From the NCBI GenBank assembly GCA_964019165.1, contig OZ025279.1:1548501-1612500 (forward strand): a DNA stretch of 64,000 nt, given 5' to 3'. This DNA is from Mastigias papua. Taxonomy: Eukaryota > Cnidaria > Scyphozoa > Rhizostomeae > Mastigiidae. Position 1 is the stretch's first letter. Each line of letters begins with the position of its first letter. Positions 21,301 through 32,040 of the stretch are shown here, piece after piece. The notes under the pieces were generated by a model that made no database searches, was not told the DNA's origin, and saw only the letters and a list, made by a program, of their open reading frames with translations. The translations under genes and the position numbers were made by a program.

Positions 21301-24300
21301 TGAAGGTAGCTTTGTCAATTTCTTTGGGTAGATTTAATTTAATCATTACTTTCTTAATTGCACAATACGTTAACATAACTTCTATGCCATTTATTTTCTG
21401 CAAATTTTCGTTATGTTTACCTTTGGTTTTTATATCCATAATTATGTAGTTTGAGCACATTTATAATAACCCATCGTTGATAATATAATCTGTTCATTTT
21501 GAACTTTCAAAGCATTCTAAAAACCCCATGTGAACCATAGGCCCTTTTTGAGATTGAGCCCACCTTTCTCCACGTGTACGCTCTCATATATTTGGCCAGA
21601 CACCTTAAACCAATGCGAATTTCAACAAAGTGTCCATATCCTCGTGTGAATTATCTCACGGGTTTGATGTGTTGGTTTTTATTTAGTTTTGTATTTTCAA
21701 GAACCAGTGTTTTATTTTCAATACTCATGGTCTCTGTCACTATGGTAATCAGAAAAATAGATTAAAGCCCGAACTTAAATTAACTGTTTCAGCTTTAAGT
21801 TGGGTTTCTTTAGTGTATCATTTTTGCCAGTGCTTCTGCTGAATTGTTACTCCTTGCTTGCTCCTTCGTAGGAAGAACTAGAAGCTGCCAAACGTGAGAT
21901 ATGTGTGACGCAAATGCGAGAGAAGAGGTTAACTGAACAATTTAAATTGTTGCAAAATGAACGAAAGTTGGAGCGTGATGAGGTAATTTGAAGTGAATTC
22001 ATCTCTCTTCCTATTAGGTTACTGTGAATCTTAATTGTCTCTTGATGAATTATTATGATTTCTTAATTGCCTAGAGAACTGTACCTCTGGAGACAGCTCG
22101 CCTCGTCCTTTTGAATCTAAGCAAATCTATTCTACTTAAGGTAAAGATGGCAAATTCTGATGGATTGAACACTCCGGTATTAGAACAACAGTAGAGAGAG
22201 ATGATCCAGTTATCACCTTCATTACTGATTCAAAAATTTGGTTATATTCTGTAAGCTCATAATAGCAAATGTGTTATGTTTTAAGGCAAGAGGTGTGTCC
22301 ACAAATCCGCGAGAATTAGTTGACCACCGTAATGACCCCTACTTCTAATAATATTGATTGGATTGTCTTTATCCGATTTTCACTTCAAATTGGGTGTATT
22401 TTTCATAACTTTTCCGTGTCTTTTGCCACTTGTAATTTAAGCCAAGTTTTATTCAAGTTGTTAAACACCAGTCAGATCTTGGGCCTAATACTTGTAAACT
22501 CTGCCCATTTGCACCGGTGAATACTTTCTACTTTATGATTAGGGACCTACTCTTTGCATCAGGGCTCATACACGCCCTGCACAACCTTGACAATTCGTTA
22601 ATTTTGGCTACTGTCTGCGAACACCTAGAACAGTAAAGGATTTTGTTTCTAATTGTTAGAAAGTCAAGGAAAAGTCCAAGAATTCTAATTTCGAGCTTCT
22701 TGTGGGGAATTCTTTGCGGCTACCCTGTGTCCAATTACTCCCACTGAAACTAAAGAAGCTCTCTCATATATTGTTGATCATAGTATGTTGTCTGTCTCTG
22801 AATGTCTACTTATCTTGCGAATATCTTATCCCCTTTTATACTACTTTAACGAATATTCTGGATTTTGATGTTAGGGTTAGGTATTGCAAAGCCATCCCAT
22901 CGAACTGACTAGAACCTACTAAGATAGCGCCATTGGAGTAGTCGGGGAAAATCTTCTTATTGCAAACAATAGTCAGGAAAGCCAGGACAATTTATTTTGG
23001 AGAATTTTGTACGAGCCCTTTCAATTTCTAATGGTGTTTGTTTCAAGACAGCCAAATATGGATTATTTTTCCCCGCTAAAGAGGTAGTCGTCATTATTTC
23101 AACTGGTTGATAAAGTGGCACAAAAGCTCTATGGAAGAATTTATTATTGACAACAGATTTGAAATTAAATGTGTTACTTTTTAGCGTCTTTGTTGCAATG
23201 TGAAGTTCGTTAAGCCACTTGTGTACCTGAAAAACTCAGAGCTTATCAAGCAATTTCACTCAAGTTTTATTTATTTAGTTTTGAATTTTAATCATACATC
23301 ATGATCTTTGCCCTTGTTTTTAGATGAAGAAAATGAAAAGCGATATGCAACATAAGCACAAACAGTTTATACATGAATCAAAAAGAAGAGAAAAAGAGAT
23401 GCTGAAATTAAAAGAAAGGCTTAATCAGGTAGGGAATGTTGTAAGATTTTTTCCAGGTTTATATTCTTATCTGTTCATTTCTGTAGTTTTTTCTTCTTAT
23501 TTCGTTCTAATTCTATTTCTTTCCACTAGCTCCTGTCATCTTCCCTGCAGTTTGTTGTTGTCTCAGTATTTTTATTTCATGACCATTTTATTTCATGATT
23601 TTTCGTTAAATGGTGCGGCTCATTGGCACATATCGCAACTTTCACAGATACAGGTATGTGGCAATACTGAAAGAGTGTCGCCTGTACTATCAGAAACCAC
23701 ACCCAATCATTTTATGCCACGCCTATATCGTTGGCAAGTTTTTATGTCACACCCAGGTAGCACCATCATTTTCGCCACGGTCCTGATTGTTATTTTGTTA
23801 TCTAAAATATTACCACAGAGGTTAAGAATTGTTTTCTTTCTGGGAACCTGGCACCTGGCTCAGAGATTTCTGTAGACTTTCTAAGTTGGTAGTTATATAA
23901 TTTCTATATGTGTGTGTGTATCTATTCTTTATCTATTGTGAAAGATAAACTGTTATCACATAATTTCAGCCCAAGAGAGCCAAGGAGTTTTTCTCTTTAA
24001 GTTGGCTTGAATTATGTCATTGGAGTTTCATACTTGTTCTAGATTATTCTGTGAATCCTTTGTAGATATTGCTGGCCAAAATGGTTAACTGTGTTCCCAG
24101 ATTCCGGTACTTTTCAAATTCTATGTGACAATATGATTTGTGAGTTTTCGCGTTGATTAAATATTTTTCTCCTAAAGCTTTTGACTGACAAAAGCCACGA
24201 AAAAAGAATGGGGATGGAGATTATAAACAGCATACAGAGAACCGATGGAAGGAGAAAACTATGGAAAACTGGTGGAAAGTATGTGCTGTAAACATTGGCA

Positions 24301-26535
24301 TTGTAATCATGCCGTTTACTTTCTGATAAATCGTACAGACACACTATGGTAATTCGAAAGATAATATTTTCTTTCTGACCAAAGATGGAGTCTTAACTTT
24401 CTCCTTTTTGATGTCTATAAACCCATACTGCCTTCTTCACTGTTCCTTGAATATATTCTGATGCAGGATATAGTTTAGCCTCATATTGGAAATTATTTTC
24501 GTAGACACGAGGAAGAAATGTATCGGCTTATTATCTCAAATTATGAAGACAAGCACAAAGTAATAATTTACTTTTCTTTGCGTTGTTCCTTCATTATTCG
24601 TATTTCATTCAAACATTTTGATACTGAAACATTTTTGAAGCATGCAAGTCTATTCATAAATTTTCTGTTTGTGAAAATCAAATAATGTTAGGAGAATTCT
24701 TTTTTTTAAGAAAGCTTCTTTCATCTGAATATTTCTTTCTTTTTCTTTCATGAGACATCGCTTTTTCTTTTGCTTCTATTCTTCTGGTGTATCTTTCTCA
24801 TTTATTATCTTATTCTTTCTGCAATTGCTTCTTTTTCCCATTAGTTCCTAATTCTTAATCTTTTTCATTACTGCCATTGTTTTTTGACAGGAATTGACTA
24901 TGGAAATCAGCCTCCTAAGAGAGTATTTGGCAGATATCCAATCAGAACTTATGTCACTTGTAAACGAAAAGAAAAATGACAGCGACAATGAAATTGAGGT
25001 TCATCTTCCTTGTTCCTTATGTTTTTCAGACTAGTGAAATTTTTTTCTTTCTCAATTTTGCTACGCCTCCTTGATTTACAAGACTATATTTGCTTTGAAG
25101 ATCTGCTACAGGGATGTTATGTCAAATTTTACAGCACAGATATTTCCGTACAGCAATGCCTTTTTGACATTGTCAGTTGAGATTGGTAGTAACATCTCGA
25201 TATTGATATTGTTGTGAAATTACACCAAATTGCAGACAATTGATATTGTTTTACTTTCAATATAAAGAATAAAACTTCATTTGCATCTTTTATATTATAT
25301 TATGTTATATTATATTATATTATGTTATATTATATTATATTATATTATGTTATATTATATTCAGCGATTACTTTTCAAATCTAGTAATTTCTACGTGAAT
25401 TATTTGATATGTCTTGAGGCTCATTTGTTATTACTATCGCTTAAGATATAGCAATTATTTGTTATTTGTTTGTTGTTTATTACTTATTAGTTGTTATTGT
25501 TATTTGTCCTAATTTCCTTGTCCAGGACAAAAACTATGAAGCCAATAAGCCGACATTAGCCAATGGACATTTTCACATGCCGTTTCACGTGGTTGGAGAA
25601 GGTATTGTATTTAGATTCTGATTGTATTTTATTCTGGTGTCGTTTGAAGGAGATTTAGTGAACTTAATTGGGCAATGATCTTTTAGCTAAAAAGCATCGT
25701 TATTGTTGACGATTGTTGATCACAATTTGTGTGATTACCGGGTGTCTGTCATGTTAAGGGAGTCAAGGAAGCCAAGGAAATGCCAGGGAAATTACTTGAA
25801 GTCCGAAATATCCGGGAGTTTTAGTTGACCTACAAAGAATTTTGAAAGGACCTTTCCTGGTGGCCACCCTTCATGGTGTAGTATACGTTTGACTTGTATT
25901 AAGTATCCGTGACTCTCTATCTAACAGGCCTATAACACATGCATTCAGATTGCAAAACTAGGGGTCAAATGTTCCACCGCATTAGACAGGCCATGATCAA
26001 TTGTCAGGGACATGTTAGGGACAAATAAGGGAATCCACTTGGCTGATTTGGTTGAAATCCTGCATTGTCTTCCACATTAGTTGCTACCTGCATTCATCAT
26101 CACTGATCATCAACATCATCACAATCAGTTAACGTGATCAAAGTCATTAGCATTACCCGTATTCACCATCTTCTTATTCATAAATTATCATTATTGTCAT
26201 CATTATTATCATCATTATTACCTGTCTTTTCCCGTACGCCCCTTACGGGGCTTAGGCTGACCCTGGGGTCAGTGTCGCCTTCAAATTGTTTAGAAGAGGT
26301 GATTGAGTCGGCTACACTCAATCCACTCTGTTACCCCAACAGTTACTTATCAGAACTGCAGCCTGAAGCTGCTGTGCCTGACTTTCACTGAAGGGGCCTG
26401 GTTGGACAGTTTGCCACAGGTCGTCAACATCTGCCCCAATTCTGAATCTTCGCGAAATGGATCACTATCAACTTAAGGGCAGAGTCTCTCTATGCCCGCT
26501 TGCCACCACGAGGAGGTCTCCAACCATGGGCTAGC

Positions 26536-26604
<69 letters not shown>

Positions 26605-29600
26605 CAATATCATCACCTTCACCATCATCACAATTAATCATGTTCGTGAACAATGACCGTTGATTATCATTTTCATCATTATTATCGCTATCAGTTATCT
26701 TCAATATCATCAATCATCACCAATCACTCACTATCGCAGTCATCAATCATTTGTCCCACAACATCACATTGTATCTCTTTTTCCATCTTGAGTTTATATA
26801 CATCATTCAATTTTCCGCACGGTTTGCTATTTCATTAATCAATTTGTTCATGCAGATGTTAAGAATCATTTTAGAATGACCTGGCAGCAGTTAAAAGATA
26901 AACTGGAAAATTCATCGAAAGGTAACATTGGAATTTTCGCCCATCAAGATTTCACATTCATAATTTTGATCACAATCCTGTCATGATTGTACGGCTGCTA
27001 GATACCTGAATGACCACTTTGCTGCTTAGTTTAGATCCTGACCCCAGGCCCCTATGAAGGCCTATGAAGGCAATAAAGTTATCTGCAGCAAGAGCTTTTC
27101 CTTTACTTGGAAAATTCCTTTCTCGTATAATTATTTGTTTGCAGTCTAGGGAGTTACCGCCCCCTCTCCCATGAAGACTTTTGCATAGTATGTTTCACCA
27201 TACGTACATGCACGCATGCATCCATACATACGTTGCCTATTCTAAACAGTTTGCTAAAATACGCAACAAAATGGAGCTGCATTTGCTTCTACTTCGCAGT
27301 TAGAACTAAAGCTTGATTATTTGAAGTGAATTAAAGTGAAAAAGAGGTAGTCGCAAGAGGTTAGATTAATTTAATATGCTTCTAGGTATTTCTTGCAGAT
27401 TAGACCACAATTTAAGCGAAAACGGAATGTCCTCTTAATAGTAAATGAGTAATTGACTGATGCTAGCAAACAGGCACTTCTCTTTTTAGTATAATATTGA
27501 TTCTATTGTCTCTTCAATAGATTTTAGTTGTGTTTTGAACTTTCTGACACAATTCTTGAGTGTACATTTTTGGTATTGCATTCTATGCAATGACAGCTGT
27601 GTGGAAATGGCCTTCCACCAATTTCGGTTTCTGGGCAATCCATGTGTATTTGGTTCAATGTCCTCAATCTTAAATGAAGTTGTTCTCTTCTCAGGGTCAT
27701 CACCTGTTGATAGCGTCAGCCAAGCAGAGTCAGAAGCTTCTGTTAAACAAATCGCAAATATGAAAGAGCAGATTGAGAATTATCGATCCATTATTTCTAA
27801 ACAAGAACAGCTTTTGCAAGTATGTTTCCTTTGCTTTAATTCCGAGTCAAAATATGTTGCCATTGGATTTGTGTTTTGTAAACAGTAAATTTATAAGGCC
27901 GTGTCTTGCCGTTTATTATAGATTGCTGTGAAGTACACCTTTAACGGCTTTTTGTTTTATTGTAGTCTATGCGGGATGGTAATATGTTGGAGAGAATCGA
28001 GACATACCTACGGGTAGGCATTGCTATCATATTTCCAAAGTAGAATTGAATATATCTTATTATCTTATGTGTCAATGATGTTTAACACGTTGTAGTTGCA
28101 AATCCTCTTTGATTGCAAAGTAAATATCCCTCTATTCAGCTAAGATTCCTCAACAAATGTGAGCACAATTTGTTTATTTAATTTTCAATTCAAAGTTAAT
28201 GTTGTTAGATGCATACACCCTCAGTAATTCCCTAGTATTTGTCCATCAGCTTTTTATATACCATTAAAATAAGACACCTACTGAATAATCTGAGGTAACC
28301 ACAACGGGAAAATACACATGCTTATCAAGTCCCCACCTCGGCTGACTCTTGCAGTATGTATTCTAATTTGCTTAATAAAACCATAAACAAACCAACTATA
28401 CCATTCATTCACTTAACGCTTCAACACAACACTGTGCTGTACCACTGCACACTACACGCCACTACACAGGACTACAGTTGCAGTAGCGGATCCAGGGGGC
28501 TGGGGGGTTGAGTAACCAGTGGCCAGGGGGTAATCAGCTTCGAAACTTTGTAGACGCAAGTCCACTTAGACTGAAGCATAAATTTTCCCCTTTTCAGCTA
28601 AGGTGCCCTCACTATTACCAGCTAAGAGTTGTTGTTTTAATTTTTGCTTTAAAGTCGATGTTGTTAAATGTGGATGTACCTCATATCTTCTTGTTCAGTT
28701 GAAGACTGATTTTCTGTTCCGCATTGTTAGGGTGATGAAGTACACAAGGAGACAGAGCAGCGGATAAAGAACGAAAGAGAGAAACTCTTAAATGAAAGAA
28801 AGTTGATGACTGAATTGGCTTTGAAAGTAGCAGAAGATGTATGCCACTCTTTGTCATATTCTTTCTATTGTATTTCTATTATCAGTTGATGTATCACTAC
28901 TCCGAAAGGAAGGGCCATCTCTTGTGCAACAATCTCTTGTGCAATAAACCCCTTTTTATTACACGTGCATAGAATTTTCGGATGTAATGCCATAAGCCTT
29001 TGTAGCAGCCCACCAGTAATGTAGAATTTTCATTTCTGCAGAAATTTCCACGATTATATTGTTCCTTGGGACTTTGTCGCCAGTTTTCAGTAGAATCCCT
29101 TGCTCTTGTTGTCAGATATCTTCTTTCAATGCTTTTAGCATTATGTTATGAAAGAAGAATTTCTTTCGAAAGGACTTCAGTTCCGTCTGGTTGGTCTTTT
29201 GCTGCATTCATGTATACTGACCAGCTCGTTGCCAAACCGGCCGGTGTTGAACGTCCTATCTAAAATGTACAAGATCATCCTCATACGAAACGTTAGGGAA
29301 CTTCTTCAAAAAAGAAGCGCCTACACTAAATCTCAGGTGTTTTTAATGTTGCTATAACTTGCAGGCATGATTTCTTCAATATCCAATCTTGTGAAAGAAA
29401 TGATAGTGCTCCTTACGCATGAAAGAACCAAACACAAATGGTGGATTACTTGCTTCTCGGCTGTATTTCTCTTCCAACTAATATGTTAAGGTTACATATA
29501 CTTAATTCCAAGTATCACACAATGGTAACTCGCTGACAAATAAGCACGGTCCCCGCTATTGTTGGCGCGTAATTTATCTTGTTCTATAAATAGTCTGTTC

Positions 29601-32040
29601 TCATGAATACAAAAAGACATGATTTGAAAATGCAATCCTTGATTTCTTCTTACTGTATAAATGTTTTACTGCATGGGTTTCTTAGATAATGATCTACCTT
29701 TGTAGAGAGAAGAATTTGAGAAGGAGAGAATGGAGTTTTATAAACATTGCATCTCAACGCCAGTAATCCAGAATGATTGTGGGGATGGAAGAAAAGGTGA
29801 TTTTGCATATTGTTCTTGGTCAATTTTTGTTTTGTTTGTTGTAGAAATTAAATCAAGTTCTTCTTGATTTTGTCACATTGCTAACAAGGTGAGTTATAGA
29901 TTCATTCGGATATCGTTATCCCCGCAAAATCTGAATGGTTTAGTTCGGATTATCCTCGTCTCTCATTTACGTAAAGAAGAAGAAAAACTTTCTTATTACA
30001 GTAGAGCAGGAGGTGAATTCCATAGAGACATGGCATTAGGTGAAAATCAGTGGTTGACAACAGATGTCGCTCAGCAGTGCTGAGGCGTGAGAAATCTTTT
30101 GATTAGGGCACACTGACTTCTATAAATGGGATATCTCAGCCCAAAGCCCCTACTGAATTTCTCCATCTCTTGTAAGTCGAGGGTGTTATTTATTTTCATA
30201 TGATAATCTGCCTCTTGGCTTTTCAGCTAAGTGTTTACGATTTCTTTTCAATAGAACAGCCTATATCTGCACTATTTGTAGGACCTCTAGTTGAGTCTCA
30301 TGATTTGTGCATTTAGATGTCTTTATGCTGTCATGAGACAAAATCTTTTGGTATTTTGGTAGATAGAAGCTCTACTTTACTTGATTTTTCAAGTGTTGAA
30401 TCTGTCCTTGCACGGTTTGTAACTAGAAGTTATCATCTTTGACTGGTGAGGTACTTGAAAGTTTGCCCCTCTTGGCTTACGTCCTATGTACTCGGAGTAG
30501 AATGTCAGCCAAACCAATGGGCAGCGCCAGCTGAATTTCCATTAAAATTGATGTGCCAGTTTTCTCCTTCTCCTGGGTTCAGTTGAATTAGGGTGCAAAT
30601 TATGTGAAAGAAAAAATGAACAATATGTGACAGAAGACTGATGTTGGCAGTAAGACACGTAAATGTTCCTATTTTCAGTTAATTTTTGTAGTCTCATTGC
30701 ATAAAGCTGACTTGTGAAATATTGTTTACAATTATGATGGATTTTATATATTTAAGTTGGATCAACCCCACGAGCAAAAGCCAAAACTGTTACTCCAGTG
30801 TTTAGTCCAGCTCCAAAACCTTCAGCAAGGAACTCATCAGCAAGGAAAGAGAGCACCAATCCTACAAAAACACCAACCACCGATGAGTTATACAGATATA
30901 TGTCACTAGCAATGCATGATGATGAGAACGAGTAAGAAGTCCTTGTACAGTCAACCTCGCATAATTCGGATCACTCGGGACTGGCTGATTATGTCCGGAT
31001 TACAGAAAATCCGGATTACGTAGAAACTTTTTTCAGTGTTGCACTTTAATGGGAAACTAATTGGACTTAGCAATTCTGTCCGGAATATACAAAAATCCGG
31101 ATAAAACCGATCCGAATTATGCAAGGTTGACTGTATTAATATTCATCATTAATATGAGTTTTATTGTTCTTTGTTTGTGTTTTGATTACATTTGTTGTAT
31201 TACATTTTAATGTTGATTTCTGTTATGTGATTGAACTATATCACCTGCTCTTTATGCTTTAATTAAGTATTGTTGCTTAAATTATGCTTTCATGTTTAGC
31301 AATCTGAATTTTATTTGTTGGAACAGTACTTTTGAAAGTTAAATATTTTTAATCTAGGACGATGCAAATCATCAAGATTTTGTGCTATGGTTCGTGAATT
31401 AATAGCTTGTAAAGAGCACTAGAACCATTTGCAAGACAGTAAAAACCCGAATGAAAGAACCAGAACGTTTAAGTACCTGTACCCTAAAATGCATTAGATT
31501 TCTTTAAACAAGATGCAAAATTTAGACCTTGAATGGTTCAACAAGGAAGTTGGGAGCTTTTTTTAAGAGAAGAAAACCGTTTCTGAATGCATACTAAGCA
31601 GTACAAAACTTTAATTATGAATTACTACCCAGAATTATCTATTCATATTACTTTTATAAGAACCTTTTTCGCCTAGGCCCATAAAAGGGAGGTTCTTTTA
31701 TGCGAGCTTTTACTGTGAGCAGAACATTCTGAGGCATGATTCTAAATAAATAAATGTGACTGATTGATTTTTTGAAGTTATTGAAATGTATATCATTTTA
31801 TAAATTTGCTGTTGATACCAATGATCTTTTTGCTTTAGCGATCTGAATGGCTCATACCTGGAAAATCAGAATGAAAGAGAAGTTTTAACGAGAAAAGGGA
31901 GCGGTTACTCAAACATAAGCTCGGGTAGTGGTGGAAGAAGCATTCGGAAAGATCGCGTTGCTGAGCATGCACAGAATGTCAGGCGGTTGATGGAGAAATA
32001 TCCAAGAAGAAGTGTTGATGAATTATCTGGTATTCAGTAA
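15904..32040 (+). CDS. ssx2ip: SSX2IP (ADIP/Msd1) orthologue, 16 exons
   Basis: Sixteen exons, all phase-consistent, give 614 codons plus TAA; the human protein has the same length to within a few residues. Residues 1-85 look disordered. Residues 86-139 hold the N-terminal helix (FLALGFQTLFP, then LINGAYELLKSQK), matching the TTFGFPSLY/LNCMNELL region of SSX2IP. A long coiled coil follows at about 140-320, with KRREKEMLKLKERLNQ at 215-230 and HEEEMYRLIISNYEDKHKEL at 265-284. A second coiled coil lies at about 367-480, and a Ser/Thr/Pro-rich basic tail at 490-614. In vertebrates SSX2IP links afadin and alpha-actinin at adherens junctions. It also anchors microtubules and maintains centrosomes and cilia as a centriolar-satellite protein, with WDR8. 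The stop codon overlaps a GTAAGT (see exon 16), so a longer isoform is possible. Confidence 0.9.
16159..19711 (+). other. ssx2ip: SSX2IP-like intron 1 (3.55 kb)
   Basis: Contains the (GAT)n array at 18163 and G-rich GGGTTGCAATAAG-type repeats at about 18635-18760 and 19045-19090. A short repeat at about 19515-19620 resembles 23665-23790. No other gene is seen. Confidence 0.7.
18163..18365. repeat. (GAT)n microsatellite
   Basis: About 60 GAT units with two CAGTGATG interruptions about 31 bp apart (near 18260 and 18291), then decay to GATTATTATT. Its frames encode only single-residue runs of Met, His, Ile or Asp. Confidence 0.97.
19712..19872 (+). CDS. ssx2ip: SSX2IP-like exon 2 (conserved N-terminal helix)
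   Basis: Acceptor CTCTCCTATCAG and donor GCTAA|GTAAGT. Encodes EFLALGFQTLFPKTLVAGLE and then a helix with HLINGAYELLKSQKQQ. Together these are the most characteristic SSX2IP N-terminal block. Confidence 0.92.
19873..21247 (+). other. ssx2ip: SSX2IP-like intron 2
   Basis: More G-rich GGGTTGCAATAAATG-type repeat pieces at about 20150-20260 and 20440-20520. No gene is seen. Confidence 0.7.
21248..21305 (+). CDS. ssx2ip: SSX2IP-like exon 3
   Basis: Completes a split Lys codon, then QIRSESDNEALIQSQNRLK to an AAG|GTAGCT donor. Coiled coil. Confidence 0.88.
21306..21871 (+). other. ssx2ip: SSX2IP-like intron 3
   Basis: T-rich. No repeat or gene is recognised. Confidence 0.7.
21872..21982 (+). CDS. 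ssx2ip: SSX2IP-like exon 4
   Basis: Thirty-seven codons, EELEAAKREICVTQMREKR onward, phase 0 at both ends (CGTAG| and GAG|GTAATT). Coiled coil. Confidence 0.9.
21983..23323 (+). other. ssx2ip: SSX2IP-like intron 4
   Basis: Scattered GTCAGGAAAGCCAGG-type pieces (near 22970) resemble a family also visible at about 25745-25860. No gene is seen. Confidence 0.6.
23324..23428 (+). CDS. ssx2ip: SSX2IP-like exon 5 (basic heptads)
   Basis: Thirty-five codons after TTTTTAG, ending at CAG|GTAGGG. The segment ESKRREKEMLKLKERLNQ closely follows the human KRKEREYNKLKERLHQ block. The open frame continuing past the donor into 23429-23875 is intron. Confidence 0.93.
23429..24177 (+). other. ssx2ip: SSX2IP-like intron 5
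   Basis: Holds the repeat piece 23665-23790 that resembles 19515-19620. No gene is seen. Confidence 0.65.
24178..24278 (+). CDS. ssx2ip: SSX2IP-like exon 6
   Basis: Encodes LLTDKSHEKRMGMEIINSIQ and RTDGRRKLWKTGG. This matches the conserved segment of SSX2IP ending in a W-[KR]-T-G motif. Donor GGAAA|GTATGT leaves two bases. Confidence 0.93.
24505..24559 (+). CDS. ssx2ip: SSX2IP-like exon 7
   Basis: Encodes HEEEMYRLIISNYEDKHK after TTTTCGTAG, ending AAA|GTAATA. It matches the E-M-Y-[KR]-[IL]-[LI] core of the family. Confidence 0.93.
24891..24998 (+). CDS. ssx2ip: SSX2IP-like exon 8
   Basis: Acceptor TTTTTTGACAG; encodes ELTMEISLLREYLADIQSEL and an acidic end. The donor GAG|GTTCAT is weak beyond the GT, but the phase fits exon 9. 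Confidence 0.85.
24999..25525 (+). other. ssx2ip: SSX2IP-like intron 8
   Basis: Contains the TATAT pentamer array. No gene is seen. Confidence 0.7.
25290..25361. repeat. TATAT pentanucleotide array
   Basis: Fourteen TATAT units with TATGT variants at units 3, 7 and 12, which suggests duplication in blocks of 4-5 units. Confidence 0.9.
25526..25601 (+). CDS. ssx2ip: SSX2IP-like exon 9 (linker)
   Basis: Encodes DKNYEANKPTLANGHFHMPF and HVVGE plus one base, between TTGTCCAG and GAAG|GTATTG. This is a low-helix linker between the two coiled coils, supported mainly by phase and splice sites. Confidence 0.8.
26222..26535 (-). repeat. Dispersed repeat (copy 2), possible LINE 3' end
   Basis: About 96-97% identical to 8428-8742. 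Read on the minus strand it ends ...GTACGGGAAAAGACAGG and then enters a TAATAATGATG-type tract. That is how many LINE 3' ends look. Its other side is (CAT)n, as at the window start. No reverse-transcriptase sequence is present. Confidence 0.75.
26536..26607. repeat. (CAT)n microsatellite
   Basis: About 24 CAT units, one changed to CAC, joined directly to GGGCTAGC of the dispersed repeat. Confidence 0.95.
26856..26921 (+). CDS. ssx2ip: SSX2IP-like exon 10
   Basis: Encodes VKNHFRMTWQQLKDKLENSS after a TTCATGCAG acceptor; donor AAAG|GTAACA. It aligns with the RKQWRILKSHVEKL region of SSX2IP. Confidence 0.88.
26922..27694 (+). other. ssx2ip: SSX2IP-like intron 10
   Basis: Nothing recognised. 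The open frame from 27535 joins exon 11 only by chance, because an acceptor lies at 27693-27694. Confidence 0.7.
27695..27819 (+). CDS. ssx2ip: SSX2IP-like exon 11 (second coiled coil)
   Basis: Encodes SSPVDSVSQAESEASV and then QIENYRSIISKQEQLLQ, matching the family's C-K-E-M-I-K-T-Q-Q-Q-L-L-Q block. Acceptor TTCTCAG, donor CAA|GTATGT. Confidence 0.93.
27966..28013 (+). CDS. ssx2ip: SSX2IP-like exon 12
   Basis: A 48-base micro-exon, SMRDGNMLERIETYLR, phase 0 at both ends (TTGTAG| and CGG|GTAGGC). Confidence 0.82.
28014..28730 (+). other. ssx2ip: SSX2IP-like intron 12
   Basis: A G-rich GTAGCGGATCCAGGGGGC piece at about 28484 resembles the end of a dispersed element. Nothing else is seen. Confidence 0.55.
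28731..28838 (+). CDS. ssx2ip: SSX2IP-like exon 13
   Basis: Thirty-six codons, GDEVHKETEQRIKNEREKLL onward, between TTGTTAG and GAT|GTATGC. It matches the F-E-R-E-R-R-S-F-T-E heptads of SSX2IP. Confidence 0.92.
28839..29705 (+). other. ssx2ip: SSX2IP-like intron 13
   Basis: No repeat or gene recognised. Small open frames lack any known domain. Confidence 0.7.
29706..29796 (+). CDS. ssx2ip: SSX2IP-like exon 14
   Basis: Encodes REEFEKERMEFYKHCISTPV and a short polar end. It matches K-A-F-E-E-E-R-A-S-W in the family. Donor AAAG|GTGATT. Confidence 0.9.
29797..30756 (+). other. ssx2ip: SSX2IP-like intron 14
   Basis: No repeat or gene recognised. The acceptor (ATATTTAAG) has a poor pyrimidine tract. 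Confidence 0.65.
30757..30931 (+). CDS. ssx2ip: SSX2IP-like exon 15 (basic Ser/Thr/Pro tail)
   Basis: Encodes GSTPRAKAKTVTPVFSPAPK, then a Ser/Thr-rich stretch and ELYRYMSLAMHDDEN. Donor AACGA|GTAAGA with two bases left over. The tail is low-complexity, so the exon is supported by phase and splice sites rather than homology. Confidence 0.82.
30932..31838 (+). other. ssx2ip: SSX2IP-like intron 15, with a MITE
   Basis: Holds the pogo-type MITE 30948-31133. A small hairpin lies at about 31656-31701 (ATAAGAACC... against ...GGTTCTTTTAT). Confidence 0.7.
30948..31133. mobile_element. pogo/Tigger-type MITE with intact TA duplication
   Basis: The 186-bp element starts CAGTCAACCTCGCATAATTC and ends with its inverted copy (GAATTATGCAAGGTTGACTG). 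The ends match over about 25 bp with one mismatch, and TA flanks both sides (30946-30947 and 31134-31135). There is no coding frame. The ends have the CAGT...ATAATTCGG form of Tc1/mariner pogo-clade elements. Confidence 0.85.
31839..32040 (+). CDS. ssx2ip: SSX2IP-like exon 16 (C-terminus)
   Basis: After acceptor TTTGCTTTAG it encodes 66 residues including GYSNISSGSGGRSIRKDR and NVRRLMEKYPRRSVDELSG, then TAA at 32038-32040. The stop lies inside ATTCAGTAAGTTC, where the GTAAGT could act as a donor (preceding base A, not G). If used, the TAA would be removed and the protein would continue into an exon I have not found. Confidence 0.8.

Larger units (their letters stand above)
25602..26855 (+). 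other. ssx2ip: SSX2IP-like intron 9, with dispersed repeat copy 2
   Basis: Holds an AATAATGATG-type tract (complement of about 26165-26221), the dispersed repeat 26222-26535 and its (CAT)n neighbour, followed by CAT-rich decay to about 26740. Confidence 0.75.

Noticed and set aside
23324..23875. 183-codon plus-strand ORF with hydrophobic segments
   Set aside because: Only the first 35 codons are coding (SSX2IP-like exon 5). The rest follows a CAG|GTAGGG donor and is intron.
27535..27888. 117-codon plus-strand ORF
   Set aside because: The real exon is 27695-27819. The leading and trailing parts lie outside the acceptor and donor.
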